A stretch of 64,000 nt of DNA from an uncultured Acetatifactor sp. (lineage in GTDB: Bacteria > Bacillota > Clostridia > Lachnospirales > Lachnospiraceae). The stretch spans positions 23,215 to 87,214 of the forward strand of contig CAJTPH010000009.1 of assembly GCA_910578215.1 (NCBI GenBank), read 5' to 3'. The notes beneath the pieces were generated by a model. It was not told the DNA's origin. It made no database searches and saw nothing but the letters and a program-made list of their open reading frames with translations. Shown here piece by piece: positions 26,091 through 34,428 of this stretch. Each line of letters begins with the position of its first letter. Within the stretch, counting starts at the first letter, position 1. The position numbers and the translations under genes are program-made.

Positions 26091-27083
26091 GTGAAGAAAT
26101 TTTTAATGATTACGGGGAAGCTGTTTTTGTGGGTATTTGTGACGCTGGCTCTCCTGACGGCAGGTTTTCTTGTGATGATCTATATGGTGTCAAGGGGTCC
26201 CTCCGAGCAGATCAGAAATCTCTTTGTCACGTCGGTGAGGGAAACCAGCGCGGCGGGATTTCTTGCGGATATCTTCCTGAGCGAGCAGGAGGTACAGGAG
26301 ATTGTAGCGGCCAATGTGGTGGAGGTCGGAGAAATCAATACGGATACGGACCTTTTCACGTTTACCGAGGAGCCCGGCAATACGGACGAGGAAAGCCCGG
26401 ACATTGAGATCGTGGATGTGAGAGGCGCTTTATACAAGGGAAAGATGATGATTGTCAAGGACCCCTCCAGAGTAAAGGTAGGCATCTGCGACGAGTTTGA
26501 CAAGAACAAGGCGGGGCTGACCCTGCTGGAAATTATAGACAAGTATGACGCTGTGGCAGGCGTCAACGGCGGGCGCTATAATGACGACAACGGCTTCGGA
26601 AAGGGAGGGCAGCCGGAGGGCATTGTCTTTTCAGAGGGCAAGCTGGTGTACGGGGAGCTGGACAAGACCTACAATATCTACGGCTTTGACAAAAACAACG
26701 TGTTTATCTGCGGGAAGATGACAGGGCAGGAGGCCGTGGACAAGGGCTTCAGGGATGCGGTAACCTTCGGTCCCGCTCTGGTGGTGAACGGCAAGGCGGT
26801 TTCCACCACCGGCACGGGAGGCGGGTTAAATCCCAGAACGGCAATCGGTCAGAGAGCGGACGGAGCGGTGCTTCTGCTGGTTATCGAGGGCAGGCAGACA
26901 TCTTCCCTGGGGGCAACTTATCTGGACCTTATAGAGATTATGCTGGACTTTGGTGCGGTGAACGCGGCAAACCTGGATGGAGGGATGTCCTCCTCCATGG
27001 CATACGAGGGGGAGGAAATCTTAAATAACTGTTCCATCAAGGGCGCAAGGGATATGCCTACGGCTTTTGTGGTGGAAAGATAG
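26091..27083 (+). CDS. Membrane-anchored phosphodiester glycosidase (NAGPA family), copy 1
   Basis: 330 residues. An uncleaved N-terminal anchor (about 8-35) puts the rest outside the cell. The domain from about 110 has the family landmarks: GVNGGRYND, GIVFSEGKLVYG, NPRTAIGQRADGAVLLLV and NAANLDGGMSSSM. The family (DUF2233) includes the lysosomal uncovering enzyme, which removes GlcNAc from a phosphodiester; bacterial members may act on phosphodiester-linked sugars such as those of teichoic acids or capsules. The GTG at 26091 has GGAGG five bases upstream. The next gene starts nine bases later. A second, longer copy lies at 30985-32298 with the same type of partner. Confidence 0.85.
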   Translation: MKKFLMITGKLFLWVFVTLALLTAGFLVMIYMVSRGPSEQIRNLFVTSVRETSAAGFLADIFLSEQEVQEIVAANVVEVGEINTDTDLFTFTEEPGNTDEESPDIEIVDVRGALYKGKMMIVKDPSRVKVGICDEFDKNKAGLTLLEIIDKYDAVAGVNGGRYNDDNGFGKGGQPEGIVFSEGKLVYGELDKTYNIYGFDKNNVFICGKMTGQEAVDKGFRDAVTFGPALVVNGKAVSTTGTGGGLNPRTAIGQRADGAVLLLVIEGRQTSSLGATYLDLIEIMLDFGAVNAANLDGGMSSSMAYEGEEILNNCSIKGARDMPTAFVVER

Positions 27084-27092
27084 GAGATCACG

Positions 27093-28193
27093 GTGAGGAC
27101 AAGAGAGAAAAAAAGGGGCAGAGGGTATTGGATATTTCTGCTGGTCTGGAGTGTATTGCTGACTGTAGTTCTGGCGGTATCCCTGATATGGTTTTATGGA
27201 TTTTTGAAGGAGTACCAAAGAGTGTTTGAGGAGACTCGTCCCCTGCTTTATCAAAACGAGGTAATGCAGGTCTTTACCTCCGGCGACGCGGAGCGGATTC
27301 TGGAGCAGGCGGAGCCTGTGGAGCTTGGGCCTTTTGAGGGCAGGAAAGAATTGGCGGATTTTATAAACGATTACCTGTCGGGAAAGAACCTGGATTTTGG
27401 GACGAAGGCGGGGGAGCATATCGAGGAGAGACCCGTCTATGTGGTGACGGCGGACGAGGTTCCCTTTGCGGTGGTACGGCTTAAGAAAAAGGCGCAGACG
27501 GCGGCTTATGGTCTTCCGCTCTGGGAGACGGACAGAATCGAGCTTCTGCCCCTGCCCAGGAAGGAATATTCTCTGCTTGCCCCCTCAACTGTGACCGTAA
27601 CAGTCAACGGGATTCCCGTGACGGAGTACGCAATGGAGGAAAGCGGGCTTCGGGGCACTGCGGAGGAGTATTTGGAGGCTTATACGCAGATTCCCTCTTA
27701 CAACCGGTATGATCTGGGGCAGTTTTACGGGGAACCTGAGCTCTCAGGCGTCAATGCTGCGGGAGAGAGGGTGGATATCGGTTATAATGAGACCGAGCAT
27801 TGCTATAAGGCCGCCTTTGGCGGGGATAAGCTCTTTCAGGATACGGTGGAGGATTACGTGATAAAGGTGGTGACGGATTATGCCATGTATGTGTCCAACG
27901 ACGCGGCGTACAATTCGCTGGATAAGTACTTTCCGAAGAAGTCACCTCTGCTGGAGGGTATTAAGAAGAATCAGAGAGAATGGTTTGACTATCATCTGAA
28001 GCCGGAGGTCAAGAATCAGGAGATAAAGGATTTTATCGTCTATTCGGAGGATGCCTTTTCGGCGCAGGTTTATCTTGAGCAGTATATGTATGTTCCTTAC
28101 TCAAAAAAGACGGAGATGCTTGTCACTGACCTGCATGTATATTTTGTAAAAATAGACGGGGCGTGGAAGGTGTCCGGCATCGCCTTTCAATAA
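27093..28193 (+). CDS. Membrane-anchored partner protein, copy 1 (NTF2-like?)
   Basis: 366 residues: basic start, one membrane helix (about 13-37), then about 325 residues outside. I see a first alpha/beta part (about 50-150, EVMQVFTSGDAERILEQ ... VPFAVVRLKK), a short beta part with VTVTVNGIPV, and a second alpha/beta part (about 245-366) ending VYFVKIDGAWKVSGIAF. That end is typical of NTF2-like folds as in TcaA-type proteins; this is a shape judgement, not a family hit. GTG 27093 follows GGAG by seven bases. It is the second gene of a two-gene unit with the glycosidase, and is paralogous to 32295-33413. Confidence 0.7.
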   Translation: MRTREKKRGRGYWIFLLVWSVLLTVVLAVSLIWFYGFLKEYQRVFEETRPLLYQNEVMQVFTSGDAERILEQAEPVELGPFEGRKELADFINDYLSGKNLDFGTKAGEHIEERPVYVVTADEVPFAVVRLKKKAQTAAYGLPLWETDRIELLPLPRKEYSLLAPSTVTVTVNGIPVTEYAMEESGLRGTAEEYLEAYTQIPSYNRYDLGQFYGEPELSGVNAAGERVDIGYNETEHCYKAAFGGDKLFQDTVEDYVIKVVTDYAMYVSNDAAYNSLDKYFPKKSPLLEGIKKNQREWFDYHLKPEVKNQEIKDFIVYSEDAFSAQVYLEQYMYVPYSKKTEMLVTDLHVYFVKIDGAWKVSGIAFQ

Positions 28194-28197
28194 GACC

Positions 28198-28225
28198 GAA
28201 TGGGTCATTTTTTAAAGACCCATTC
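28198..28225. repeat. Inverted repeat between convergent genes
   Basis: GAATGGGTC (28198-28206) and GACCCATTC (28217-28225), perfect nine-base arms around ATTTTTTAAA. It overlaps the last codons of the minus-strand glycosyltransferase and could stop transcription from both sides, although no T-tract follows on either. Confidence 0.55.
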
Positions 28226-29272
28226 CCGCTGGAGCTGGTAGCTGATTAAAAATAACAGGATGTCCACGATGGCCTTGATAACGGTTTTACCCACGCTGCC
28301 CGCGTGAAACAGAAATGCGCCCAGGGAGACCAGACCGGCGGATGCCGCAAACTGCAGGATGCAGAGCACATAATAGCGCGCCAGCGAGGTTCTGTTCTTT
28401 GAGCGGAATACCTTCTTGCTGTTGACCAGATAGTTGAACAGGGAGGAGCAGACCCTTGCGGCGGCGGTGGCGGCGACCACATTCCATAAGCTCTCGGGCA
28501 TAAAATATGCCAGAAGGCTGACAAACAGGAAGAACAGCCCAAGATCCAGCAGGGAGGAAGCAAGGGAGCTTGCAAGGAAGGCAAAGATAGTCCGGTATAT
28601 TTTAATGGAATCCTTCAGCGGATTAAAGTGGGAGGAATCGTTATCGTCCAGATAGATGGTGCGGATCGTTACCTCCGTAAACGGAATCTCATTGGTTTTC
28701 ATTTCCAGCAGCATGTTGGTCTCATATTCGTAGCGTTCTCCGGCGGTTTCCAGCATCAGAGGCAGATATTGCGCGGGGATGGCCCTGAGCCCGGTCTGGG
28801 TATCCGTAATCCGGATGCCGCATGCAAAGCGGAAGACGCCGCGGGTCATCACATTGCCGAAGCGGCTTCTGAAGGGAACCTGGTCCGAGGAGAAGCTTCT
28901 TGCGCCCAGCACGAGCTGCCCGGGATTTTCAGACAGCTTTTGGCAGCAGGCCAAGATATCGTCGGGGTGGTGCTGGTTATCGCCGTCAACGGTGATGACG
29001 CCGGTGCAGGCGGGGCGGTTTTCGATACAATAGGCGAAAGCGGTTTTCAGGGCGCGTCCTTTGCCTTTGTTTTCCGGATGAGTGAGCACTGTGACCCCGG
29101 GGAAGGCGGCCGCCTTTTCAAAAAGCCCGTCGTAGCCGCTGCCGCTGCCGTCGTTTACGACGATAACATCCGAAAAGCCTTTCTCGGCCAGGCCGTCCAG
29201 TACGGTCAGCAGCTTTTCGTCAGGCTTGTAGGAGGGCAGAATTACGGACATATTTTTTATAAAATCATTCAT
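28205..29272 (-). CDS. GT2 glycosyltransferase fused to GtrA-type flippase domain
   Basis: 355 residues, minus strand. The GT2 domain (about 5-215) has VILPSYKPDEKL, the DGS of VVNDGSGSG, VDGDNQHHPDD (the DxD for metal and sugar nucleotide) and TDTQTGLRAI. A GtrA domain with four membrane helices follows (about 235-352), ending in the basic QREWVFKK. The pattern is that of a polyprenyl-phosphate sugar transferase that also helps to turn the lipid-linked sugar over the membrane. ATG 29272 has GAGG nine bases upstream on its strand. It lies against the direction of all neighbours, between the two glycosidase pairs, so sugar addition and removal may be linked here. Confidence 0.88.
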   Translation of the reverse strand: MNDFIKNMSVILPSYKPDEKLLTVLDGLAEKGFSDVIVVNDGSGSGYDGLFEKAAAFPGVTVLTHPENKGKGRALKTAFAYCIENRPACTGVITVDGDNQHHPDDILACCQKLSENPGQLVLGARSFSSDQVPFRSRFGNVMTRGVFRFACGIRITDTQTGLRAIPAQYLPLMLETAGERYEYETNMLLEMKTNEIPFTEVTIRTIYLDDNDSSHFNPLKDSIKIYRTIFAFLASSLASSLLDLGLFFLFVSLLAYFMPESLWNVVAATAAARVCSSLFNYLVNSKKVFRSKNRTSLARYYVLCILQFAASAGLVSLGAFLFHAGSVGKTVIKAIVDILLFLISYQLQREWVFKK

Positions 29273-29338
29273 TTCAAAATACCTCATCATGTAAAATAAA
29301 GAACTGGGGTGGGTCCTGGCGCACACGGAATCAGGAGC

Positions 29339-29361
29339 TGACACGGTGGACCTGCGTGTCA
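29339..29361. promoter_or_regulatory. Palindrome over the GT2 start of transcription
   Basis: TGACACG (29339-29345), nine bases, CGTGTCA (29355-29361). It covers the likely +1 of the minus-strand glycosyltransferase (about 29357), so it is either an operator or a hairpin at the 5' end of the RNA. Confidence 0.45.
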
Positions 29362-29363
29362 AC

Positions 29364-29372
29364 ATTATAGCA
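29364..29372 (-). promoter_or_regulatory. Extended -10 promoter of the GT2-GtrA gene
   Basis: On the minus strand TG, one base, TATAAT; the -35 region is only T-rich. The leader to the ATG at 29272 is about 85 bases. Confidence 0.6.
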
Positions 29373-29395
29373 CAGGTCGTAAAAAAATAACAGTA

Positions 29396-29423
29396 TTGAT
29401 TTATTTGGCAGTTGTGGTATTTT
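29396..29423 (+). promoter_or_regulatory. Promoter of the PIG-L gene
   Basis: TTGATT (29396-29401), 16 bases, TATTTT (29418-29423). It is divergent from the GT2 promoter, only about 25 bases away from it. Confidence 0.4.
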
Positions 29424-29495
29424 AGGATGGGATTGTGGTAAAGAGCATTGGGGCTCCGGGGGTGTTTTCCGGGGCGGGAGGAATTATTATTGGTT

Positions 29496-29570
29496 ATGAA
29501 AATATTGGCTATGAAAATTTTGGTAATGAAGCTTATAGCTATGAAAATATCGGTAATTAAAGGAACGGTA
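29496..29570 (+). repeat. 15-base tandem repeat at the 5' end of the PIG-L gene
   Basis: Five units of 15 bases on ATGAAAATATTGGCT, in frame with the gene, giving ATG codons at 29496, 29511, 29526 and 29541. Translated they would read MKILA, MKILV, MKLIA, MKISV, IKGTV. Confidence 0.75.
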
Positions 29571-30968
29571 ATGACAAGAGCTGTCTTACCGGGCGTTTTT
29601 GCGTTTTTGCCTTTGTTATTGTTGTTTCCCGGCTTGAGGGCATCGGCGGAGGAGCTTTCCCCGGTGATCGTCTCGGACAGCAGTGAAAATACCATTACCG
29701 TCACGGCAAAGGACGGCAGCGGAATAGGGGCTTTATACATAAAGTGGGATGATCCGGTCGTGCCTTATCAGATCAAGACGGATCAAGGCATCATTGAATG
29801 CGGGCAATACGGATTTCTGCATGAGTTTATCCTCCTGCCAGAGAGCAGCCAGACGGTGACTGTTTTACTGCCCCAGCAGAAGATGAGGCTGTATAAAAAT
29901 GAGGTGAGGATTTTTACGGACGAGTCGGTGCCGGACGACGTACAGATTTGGGCGCCGCCCTGTGAGCGCGCCGACATTATGCTGATACCCTCTCATGCCG
30001 ACGATGAGATTCTGTATATGGGCGGCATTGCCCCTACCTATGGCGCAGAGCTTGGAGCGAGAGTGCAGGTGGTCTATATGACGGAGTTTCGCAGTACCAA
30101 TCAGAGCGTGAGGGAACATGAGAAGCTGGACGGGCTGTGGGCGGACGGCGTTCGCTTTTATCCTGTCTGCGGAAATTTCAGGGATGTCTACTGCAACGAT
30201 CTGGCGGATGCAAAGAAAAAGTATGACTATCAGGCGGCAGTGGATTACCTGACGGATGTGATACGCCGGTTTAAGCCGCAGGTGGTGGTGACCCATGATT
30301 TCAACGGCGAGTACGGGCATGGTTTTCACATGCTGACTGCAAGCGCCGCCGCCCAGGCTTTGGAGAATGCGGCGGATAGCTCTTACAGGACGGATTCGGA
30401 GAGCTTTTTGGACTATGGAGCCTGGGATACCCCCAAGGCGTACTTTCATCTGTATGGAGAGAATACCATCAGGCTGGACCTGCGCACGCCGCTTGAGTCC
30501 ATGGGAGGACAGACGGCCCTGGAGGTGGCGAAGGAGGCATATAAAAAGCATGTTTCCCAACAGAGATGGTCTTTTTATGTGTCGGATGACTACAAGCACA
30601 GCTGTGCGGAGTTTGGGCTGTATCGGACAAATGTGGGTTATGACACGGGAAACGATATGCTGGAAAATATTGTGATCTACAGCGAGCAGGAACGGCTTGA
30701 GAGGGAGGAGCAGGAACGTCTGGCGAAAGAGGAACAGGAGCGTCTGGCCAGGGAGGAGCGGGAGCGCCTTGAGAGGGAGGAGCAGGAACGTCTGGCGAGA
30801 GAGGAGCAAGAGCGTCTGGCCAGGGAGGAGCAGGCGCGTCTGGAGGCGGAAGCCCTGCGCCTGGAGCAGGAAACCGCACGGCGCAGGCTGTTTATTATTA
30901 TAGCGGCGGCAGCGGTTATTTCAGCGGGGCTGGGTACATGGCTGATTTTGAAGATGAGAAGGAAGTAA
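29571..30968 (+). CDS. Secreted PIG-L deacetylase with helical stalk and C-terminal anchor
   Basis: 465 residues from ATG 29571, chosen since AAAGGA lies six bases upstream and the product then starts with a clean signal peptide (MTRAVLPG ... LRASA before EEL). ATG 29496, behind GGAGG at 14 bases, would add 25 residues of MKIL repeats. The deacetylase domain (about 130-330) has SHADDE in place of the usual HPDDE and a GHGFH motif, the zinc ligands of the family, which removes acetyl from GlcNAc-type sugars. Residues about 372-427 are seven eight-residue units on EEQERLAR, expected to be a rigid charged helix. A membrane helix (about 440-460) and KMRRK end it. So the enzyme sits outside on a stalk. 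Confidence 0.82.
   Translation: MTRAVLPGVFAFLPLLLLFPGLRASAEELSPVIVSDSSENTITVTAKDGSGIGALYIKWDDPVVPYQIKTDQGIIECGQYGFLHEFILLPESSQTVTVLLPQQKMRLYKNEVRIFTDESVPDDVQIWAPPCERADIMLIPSHADDEILYMGGIAPTYGAELGARVQVVYMTEFRSTNQSVREHEKLDGLWADGVRFYPVCGNFRDVYCNDLADAKKKYDYQAAVDYLTDVIRRFKPQVVVTHDFNGEYGHGFHMLTASAAAQALENAADSSYRTDSESFLDYGAWDTPKAYFHLYGENTIRLDLRTPLESMGGQTALEVAKEAYKKHVSQQRWSFYVSDDYKHSCAEFGLYRTNVGYDTGNDMLENIVIYSEQERLEREEQERLAKEEQERLAREERERLEREEQERLAREEQERLAREEQARLEAEALRLEQETARRRLFIIIAAAAVISAGLGTWLILKMRRK
30684..30851 (+). repeat. 24-base minisatellite encoding the PIG-L stalk
   Basis: Seven units of 24 bases, each coding for an octapeptide of the form E-(QR)-E-R-L-x-(RK)-E, with few base changes between them. 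The unit count could change by slippage without breaking the frame. Confidence 0.85.
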
Positions 30969-30984
30969 ACAGGGTGGTCAGGCG

Positions 30985-32298
30985 ATGGAAGTGATCGATT
31001 TAGACGATTTAGACGGAGCAAATATAACGGACAATACGGGTGAAGCCGATGAAAAAATCGACACAAGGGGCTCCCGGGGGCGGCATAGGCAAAACAATGA
31101 CGGGCGGCATAAGCAAAGGTCCGGCGCGTTTAAGGTGATCGGACGTATACTGCTTGTGCTTGTCACCTTTGCAGCAGTAACCTTTGTGGGCGCTTATTCA
31201 ACGCTGTGGGTTATATGCCACGGAACCTCCAGGGCCGCAAAAAATCTGTTCGTATCCACCATTTTGGAGACAGGGGCGCTGAAGTTTCTGGCCACATGGT
31301 ATTTTACGGACGAGGAGATCCTTGCCATCACCAATGAGAACAGCATGGTACAGATAGACGAAGATGTGAATACCGGAATGATCTCGGTGCAGTCTCCCGG
31401 CGTGGCGGGTCAGCCCGGAAAGGATGGCAGCGGCGCGGGCGGATCGGATTCGGAAGGCTCGGGTCTGCCCGGCGCGGAGAGTGCCGGCGGGGATAAGGAC
31501 GGAACCGCGGACGGAGAATTCGGCGGGGAAACAGACGGAATACAGATCGTGGAGCTGGCAGGGCGTACCTATATGGCAAAGCTGATGATCGTACAGGACC
31601 CTTCCCGGATAAAGCTTGCCACGATTTATCCCTGGTCGGACGACGAACACAGCAAGGACGGAAGAACTCTCGGCGAGCTGGTGACGGAGGGAAATTATCT
31701 GGCGGGAATCAACGGGGGAGAGTATTACTCAAGCGGCAACTGGGGAGGGAAGCCCAAAGGATTGGTGGTCTGTGAAGGGCAGATCCAATACAACCTGCCT
31801 CAAAGAGGAGACGTAATGATAGGCTTTAACAGGGATAATATCCTTGTAATAAAGGATATCGGCAATATGACGGTGGGGCAGGTGGAGGAAATGGTTGAGA
31901 AGGAGCAGATCCGCGACGCCGTCAGCTTTAAGGACGAAAAGGGCAACAGCAATCATTTTACCAAGCTGCTCATCAACGGAAAAGCCCGTGAAATCAGCGG
32001 AAACGGGAGCGGGGCCAATCCAAGGACGGCAATCGGACAGAGGGAGGACGGCGCCGTGCTTTTGCTGGTGACAGACGGGAGAGGGGCTTCCGGGCATTTG
32101 GGGGCGACGGCGGCGGATCTTATTGCCATTATGCAGGAATACGGGGCGGTGAACGCGGCAAATCTGGACGGAGGAAGCTCATCCGCCATGTATTATGACG
32201 GGGCATATGAGATGACCAGCGTCACTCTGTACTATTCCACATCCTCCTGGAAGCTGCCTACGGCGTATGTGGTCGAGAGGAGAGGGGAGCAGCCATGA
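30985..32298 (+). CDS. Membrane-anchored phosphodiester glycosidase (NAGPA family), copy 2
   Basis: 437 residues. A charged 45-residue cytoplasmic start (EVIDLDDLDG ... GRHKQRSG), a membrane helix (about 50-75), an outside helical part, a Gly/Ser/Asp-rich linker (about 135-185) and the glycosidase domain with GINGGEYYSSG, GLVVCEGQIQ, NPRTAIGQREDGAVLLLV and NAANLDGGSSSAM. The same blocks as in the copy at 26091, but the linker and the N-terminal tail are extra and the active-site loop reads NGGEY rather than NGGRY. The stop overlaps the ATG of its partner gene (ATGA), so the pair is coupled. It follows the PIG-L gene by 16 bases. Confidence 0.85.
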   Translation: MEVIDLDDLDGANITDNTGEADEKIDTRGSRGRHRQNNDGRHKQRSGAFKVIGRILLVLVTFAAVTFVGAYSTLWVICHGTSRAAKNLFVSTILETGALKFLATWYFTDEEILAITNENSMVQIDEDVNTGMISVQSPGVAGQPGKDGSGAGGSDSEGSGLPGAESAGGDKDGTADGEFGGETDGIQIVELAGRTYMAKLMIVQDPSRIKLATIYPWSDDEHSKDGRTLGELVTEGNYLAGINGGEYYSSGNWGGKPKGLVVCEGQIQYNLPQRGDVMIGFNRDNILVIKDIGNMTVGQVEEMVEKEQIRDAVSFKDEKGNSNHFTKLLINGKAREISGNGSGANPRTAIGQREDGAVLLLVTDGRGASGHLGATAADLIAIMQEYGAVNAANLDGGSSSAMYYDGAYEMTSVTLYYSTSSWKLPTAYVVERRGEQP

Positions 32299-33413
32299 AG
32301 AAGAAAAGGGTTCCGGTTTTCCTGATCGGTTATCTGTGCTTTTTGTCCGCATGTATTGCCTTTTGGATTTTTGTAATCGGCTATGTACATAAATGCCTGA
32401 ACCGGTATGAGGCGGCTCAGCCGGAGTATTTTGTGGAAGAACTGACAAGCGGGCTGGCAGGCGTGGGCCTCAGCAGTATATTTAGGGTGGGAGAAGCCCC
32501 CACACGTTTTGAATCGGCAGAAGACATAGCGTCCTATTACGATAAAAGCGTCGGAGGGAAAACGCTTGTCTGGCGGCAGGATAAGGCAAGCTATGATGTA
32601 TCTGCGCCGGTATACAGGCTATATGCGGATGAGGCGCCCGTGGGTGTGCTTACCCTCAGGGAGGCTTCCTCGAGGCCGCTTATGTTTATACTGACGTTGT
32701 GCGAATGGGAGGTGGCGTCGGCAGAGCCTTTGATCGCCGCTCCGGCGGAGAGCGTTACCGTCACCGTGCCGGAGGGCTGGACCGTTCTGGTCAACGGCGA
32801 AGCTCTTGGGAAGGACGAGCTTACCGGAAATGCCGGCATACCGGAGGAGCTCCGGTATGCCGGGGAATATGTGGAGGTGCCCCGAATCGTTGAATATCAT
32901 GTGGAGGGGCTGTATGAAAAGCCTGTAACGGAGGTCCGGGACGCTTCCGGGGCTATTGTGGAATATAATGAGACCTGCGAGGAGGGGCACACGCAGATAA
33001 CCGTGGATGCTTTCCCCGTCTCCGGGATGGACCCGAAGCTTGAGGCACAGGTACTTGAGAATGCGGAGCGCTATACCAATTTCTTTTCCCGTGACCTGCC
33101 GGGATGCCGTAACAGTGTGGCTCCCATTGCGGATATGTTTCCGAAGGATTCTTATTACCTGGAGCTTGCCGATAATTATCGCAGGGAGGATATGTGGATG
33201 TACAGCGCCCACTCCGCTCCCACCTTTGAAAACGAGAAAGTTTCCAATTATATAAAGTATTCGGACCAGCTGTTTTCCTGCGAGATCTACTTTGACAAAC
33301 GGATTGTCCTTAACACAAAGACCGTGAGGATCGACACTACCCACACGCGCTGCGTTTACGGCTATGTGGAGGGCGGCTGGAGGATTCTTGACATGCAGAC
33401 CATACTGGTTTAG
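32295..33413 (+). CDS. Membrane-anchored partner protein, copy 2
   Basis: 372 residues, same plan as the protein at 27093: basic start, one membrane helix (about 7-30), two alpha/beta parts and a middle beta part with VTVTVPEGWTVLVNGEAL where copy 1 has VTVTVNGIPV. The C-terminus (CVYGYVEGGWRILDMQTIL) matches the VYFVKIDGAWKVSGIAF end of copy 1. Overall identity looks low, so the duplication is old. It is translated directly after the second glycosidase. Conservation of the pair as a pair suggests that the two proteins work together on the outer face of the membrane; how is unknown. Confidence 0.72.
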   Translation: MKKKRVPVFLIGYLCFLSACIAFWIFVIGYVHKCLNRYEAAQPEYFVEELTSGLAGVGLSSIFRVGEAPTRFESAEDIASYYDKSVGGKTLVWRQDKASYDVSAPVYRLYADEAPVGVLTLREASSRPLMFILTLCEWEVASAEPLIAAPAESVTVTVPEGWTVLVNGEALGKDELTGNAGIPEELRYAGEYVEVPRIVEYHVEGLYEKPVTEVRDASGAIVEYNETCEEGHTQITVDAFPVSGMDPKLEAQVLENAERYTNFFSRDLPGCRNSVAPIADMFPKDSYYLELADNYRREDMWMYSAHSAPTFENEKVSNYIKYSDQLFSCEIYFDKRIVLNTKTVRIDTTHTRCVYGYVEGGWRILDMQTILV

Positions 33414-33454
33414 CGGAGGCTTCCGGGCGGTGAAAGGGGGAAGCCGGGGGATGA

Positions 33455-34357
33455 ATGATGGAATATCAGGAGCTGTTAAATGATTTTGTGAATATGTGCA
33501 GAGAGGTTATCGGAGTTGACAGCGGGGCATATCCGGCAGAAGGGGAATCCGCCGGGTTAAAAAGCCGTCTGACCGGAATCTATCTGCACGGTTCCATGGC
33601 GATGGGATGCTTCAATCCGGAGAAAAGCGACATCGACATTATCGTTGTTACCGAGGGTGAAATTTCGGACAGGCAGAGGCTGTGGTTTATGGAACAGGTG
33701 GTGCGGCTCAATGAGCGGGCGCCGGCAAAGGGGCTTGAGCTGAGTATTGTAAACAGAAAATACTGTAAGCCCTTTGTCTATCCCACGCCGTACGAGCTGC
33801 ATTTTTCACCGGTGCACCTGGGACGGTACCTGGAGAGCCCGGAGCATTATATCAAAAACATGAAGGGCAGGGACAGAGACCTGGCGGCGCATTTTTCGGT
33901 CATCAACAGGTGCGGGATCACGCTGTACGGCCAGGCGGTTTCCGATGTCTTCGGAGAGGTGCCGAAAGAGGATTATCTGGACAGTATCTGGTGTGATGTG
34001 GAAAATGCGGTGGAGGATATTCAGGGCGATTTTGTGTATGTGGTCCTTAATCTGTGCAGGACGGCAGCCTTCCTGAGAGAAGGGAGGTGTCTGTCAAAGG
34101 CAGAGGGCGGCCAGTGGGGGCTTCAAAACTTATCCGGCAGATATCGTGGACTTATTTTGGGAGCGTTGGCTTCCTACAGGGCAGGCGTCGCCGGGGGGAT
34201 TAAAGACGCCGGGAGGGCTGATGGCGTCGGCGAGGCAGGTGATCCTGTCCGGGTCATGCGGGCAGACGGGAAGCTGGAGCGGGAATTTGCGGAGAGCATG
34301 CTCGGGGAGATACGGGCAGGGCGGCAGGCATGTGCAGCTCCGGAAGAAAAGGCGTAA
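33455..34357 (+). CDS. AadA/ANT(9)-like nucleotidyltransferase with DUF4111
   Basis: 300 residues. The nucleotidyltransferase core (about 35-75) has YLHGSMAMGCFNPEKSDIDIIVV, key parts GS...G and SDID (metal-binding Asp pair). The C-terminal helical part (about 150-260, VVLNLCRTAAFLREGRCLSKAEGG in part) matches DUF4111, the second domain of streptomycin/spectinomycin adenylyltransferases. The residues needed for transfer look complete, but the family also holds chromosomal proteins with no known drug activity, and there is no mobile element here. The last 60 residues are low in complexity. The start is ATG 33455; ATG 33458 is as good. Confidence 0.75.
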   Translation: MMEYQELLNDFVNMCREVIGVDSGAYPAEGESAGLKSRLTGIYLHGSMAMGCFNPEKSDIDIIVVTEGEISDRQRLWFMEQVVRLNERAPAKGLELSIVNRKYCKPFVYPTPYELHFSPVHLGRYLESPEHYIKNMKGRDRDLAAHFSVINRCGITLYGQAVSDVFGEVPKEDYLDSIWCDVENAVEDIQGDFVYVVLNLCRTAAFLREGRCLSKAEGGQWGLQNLSGRYRGLILGALASYRAGVAGGIKDAGRADGVGEAGDPVRVMRADGKLEREFAESMLGEIRAGRQACAAPEEKA

Positions 34358-34428
34358 CGGTCTAAGGCCCGTCAGAGTCGCAGGCGGCTGCGGCAGGGAT
34401 TATTTACAGCGGAAACGGAGGTGTGCTG

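Noticed and set aside
33455..34357. Firm call as an acquired antibiotic-resistance gene
   Set aside because: The family also includes chromosomal proteins without resistance activity, and no mobile element or change in base composition marks a transfer.
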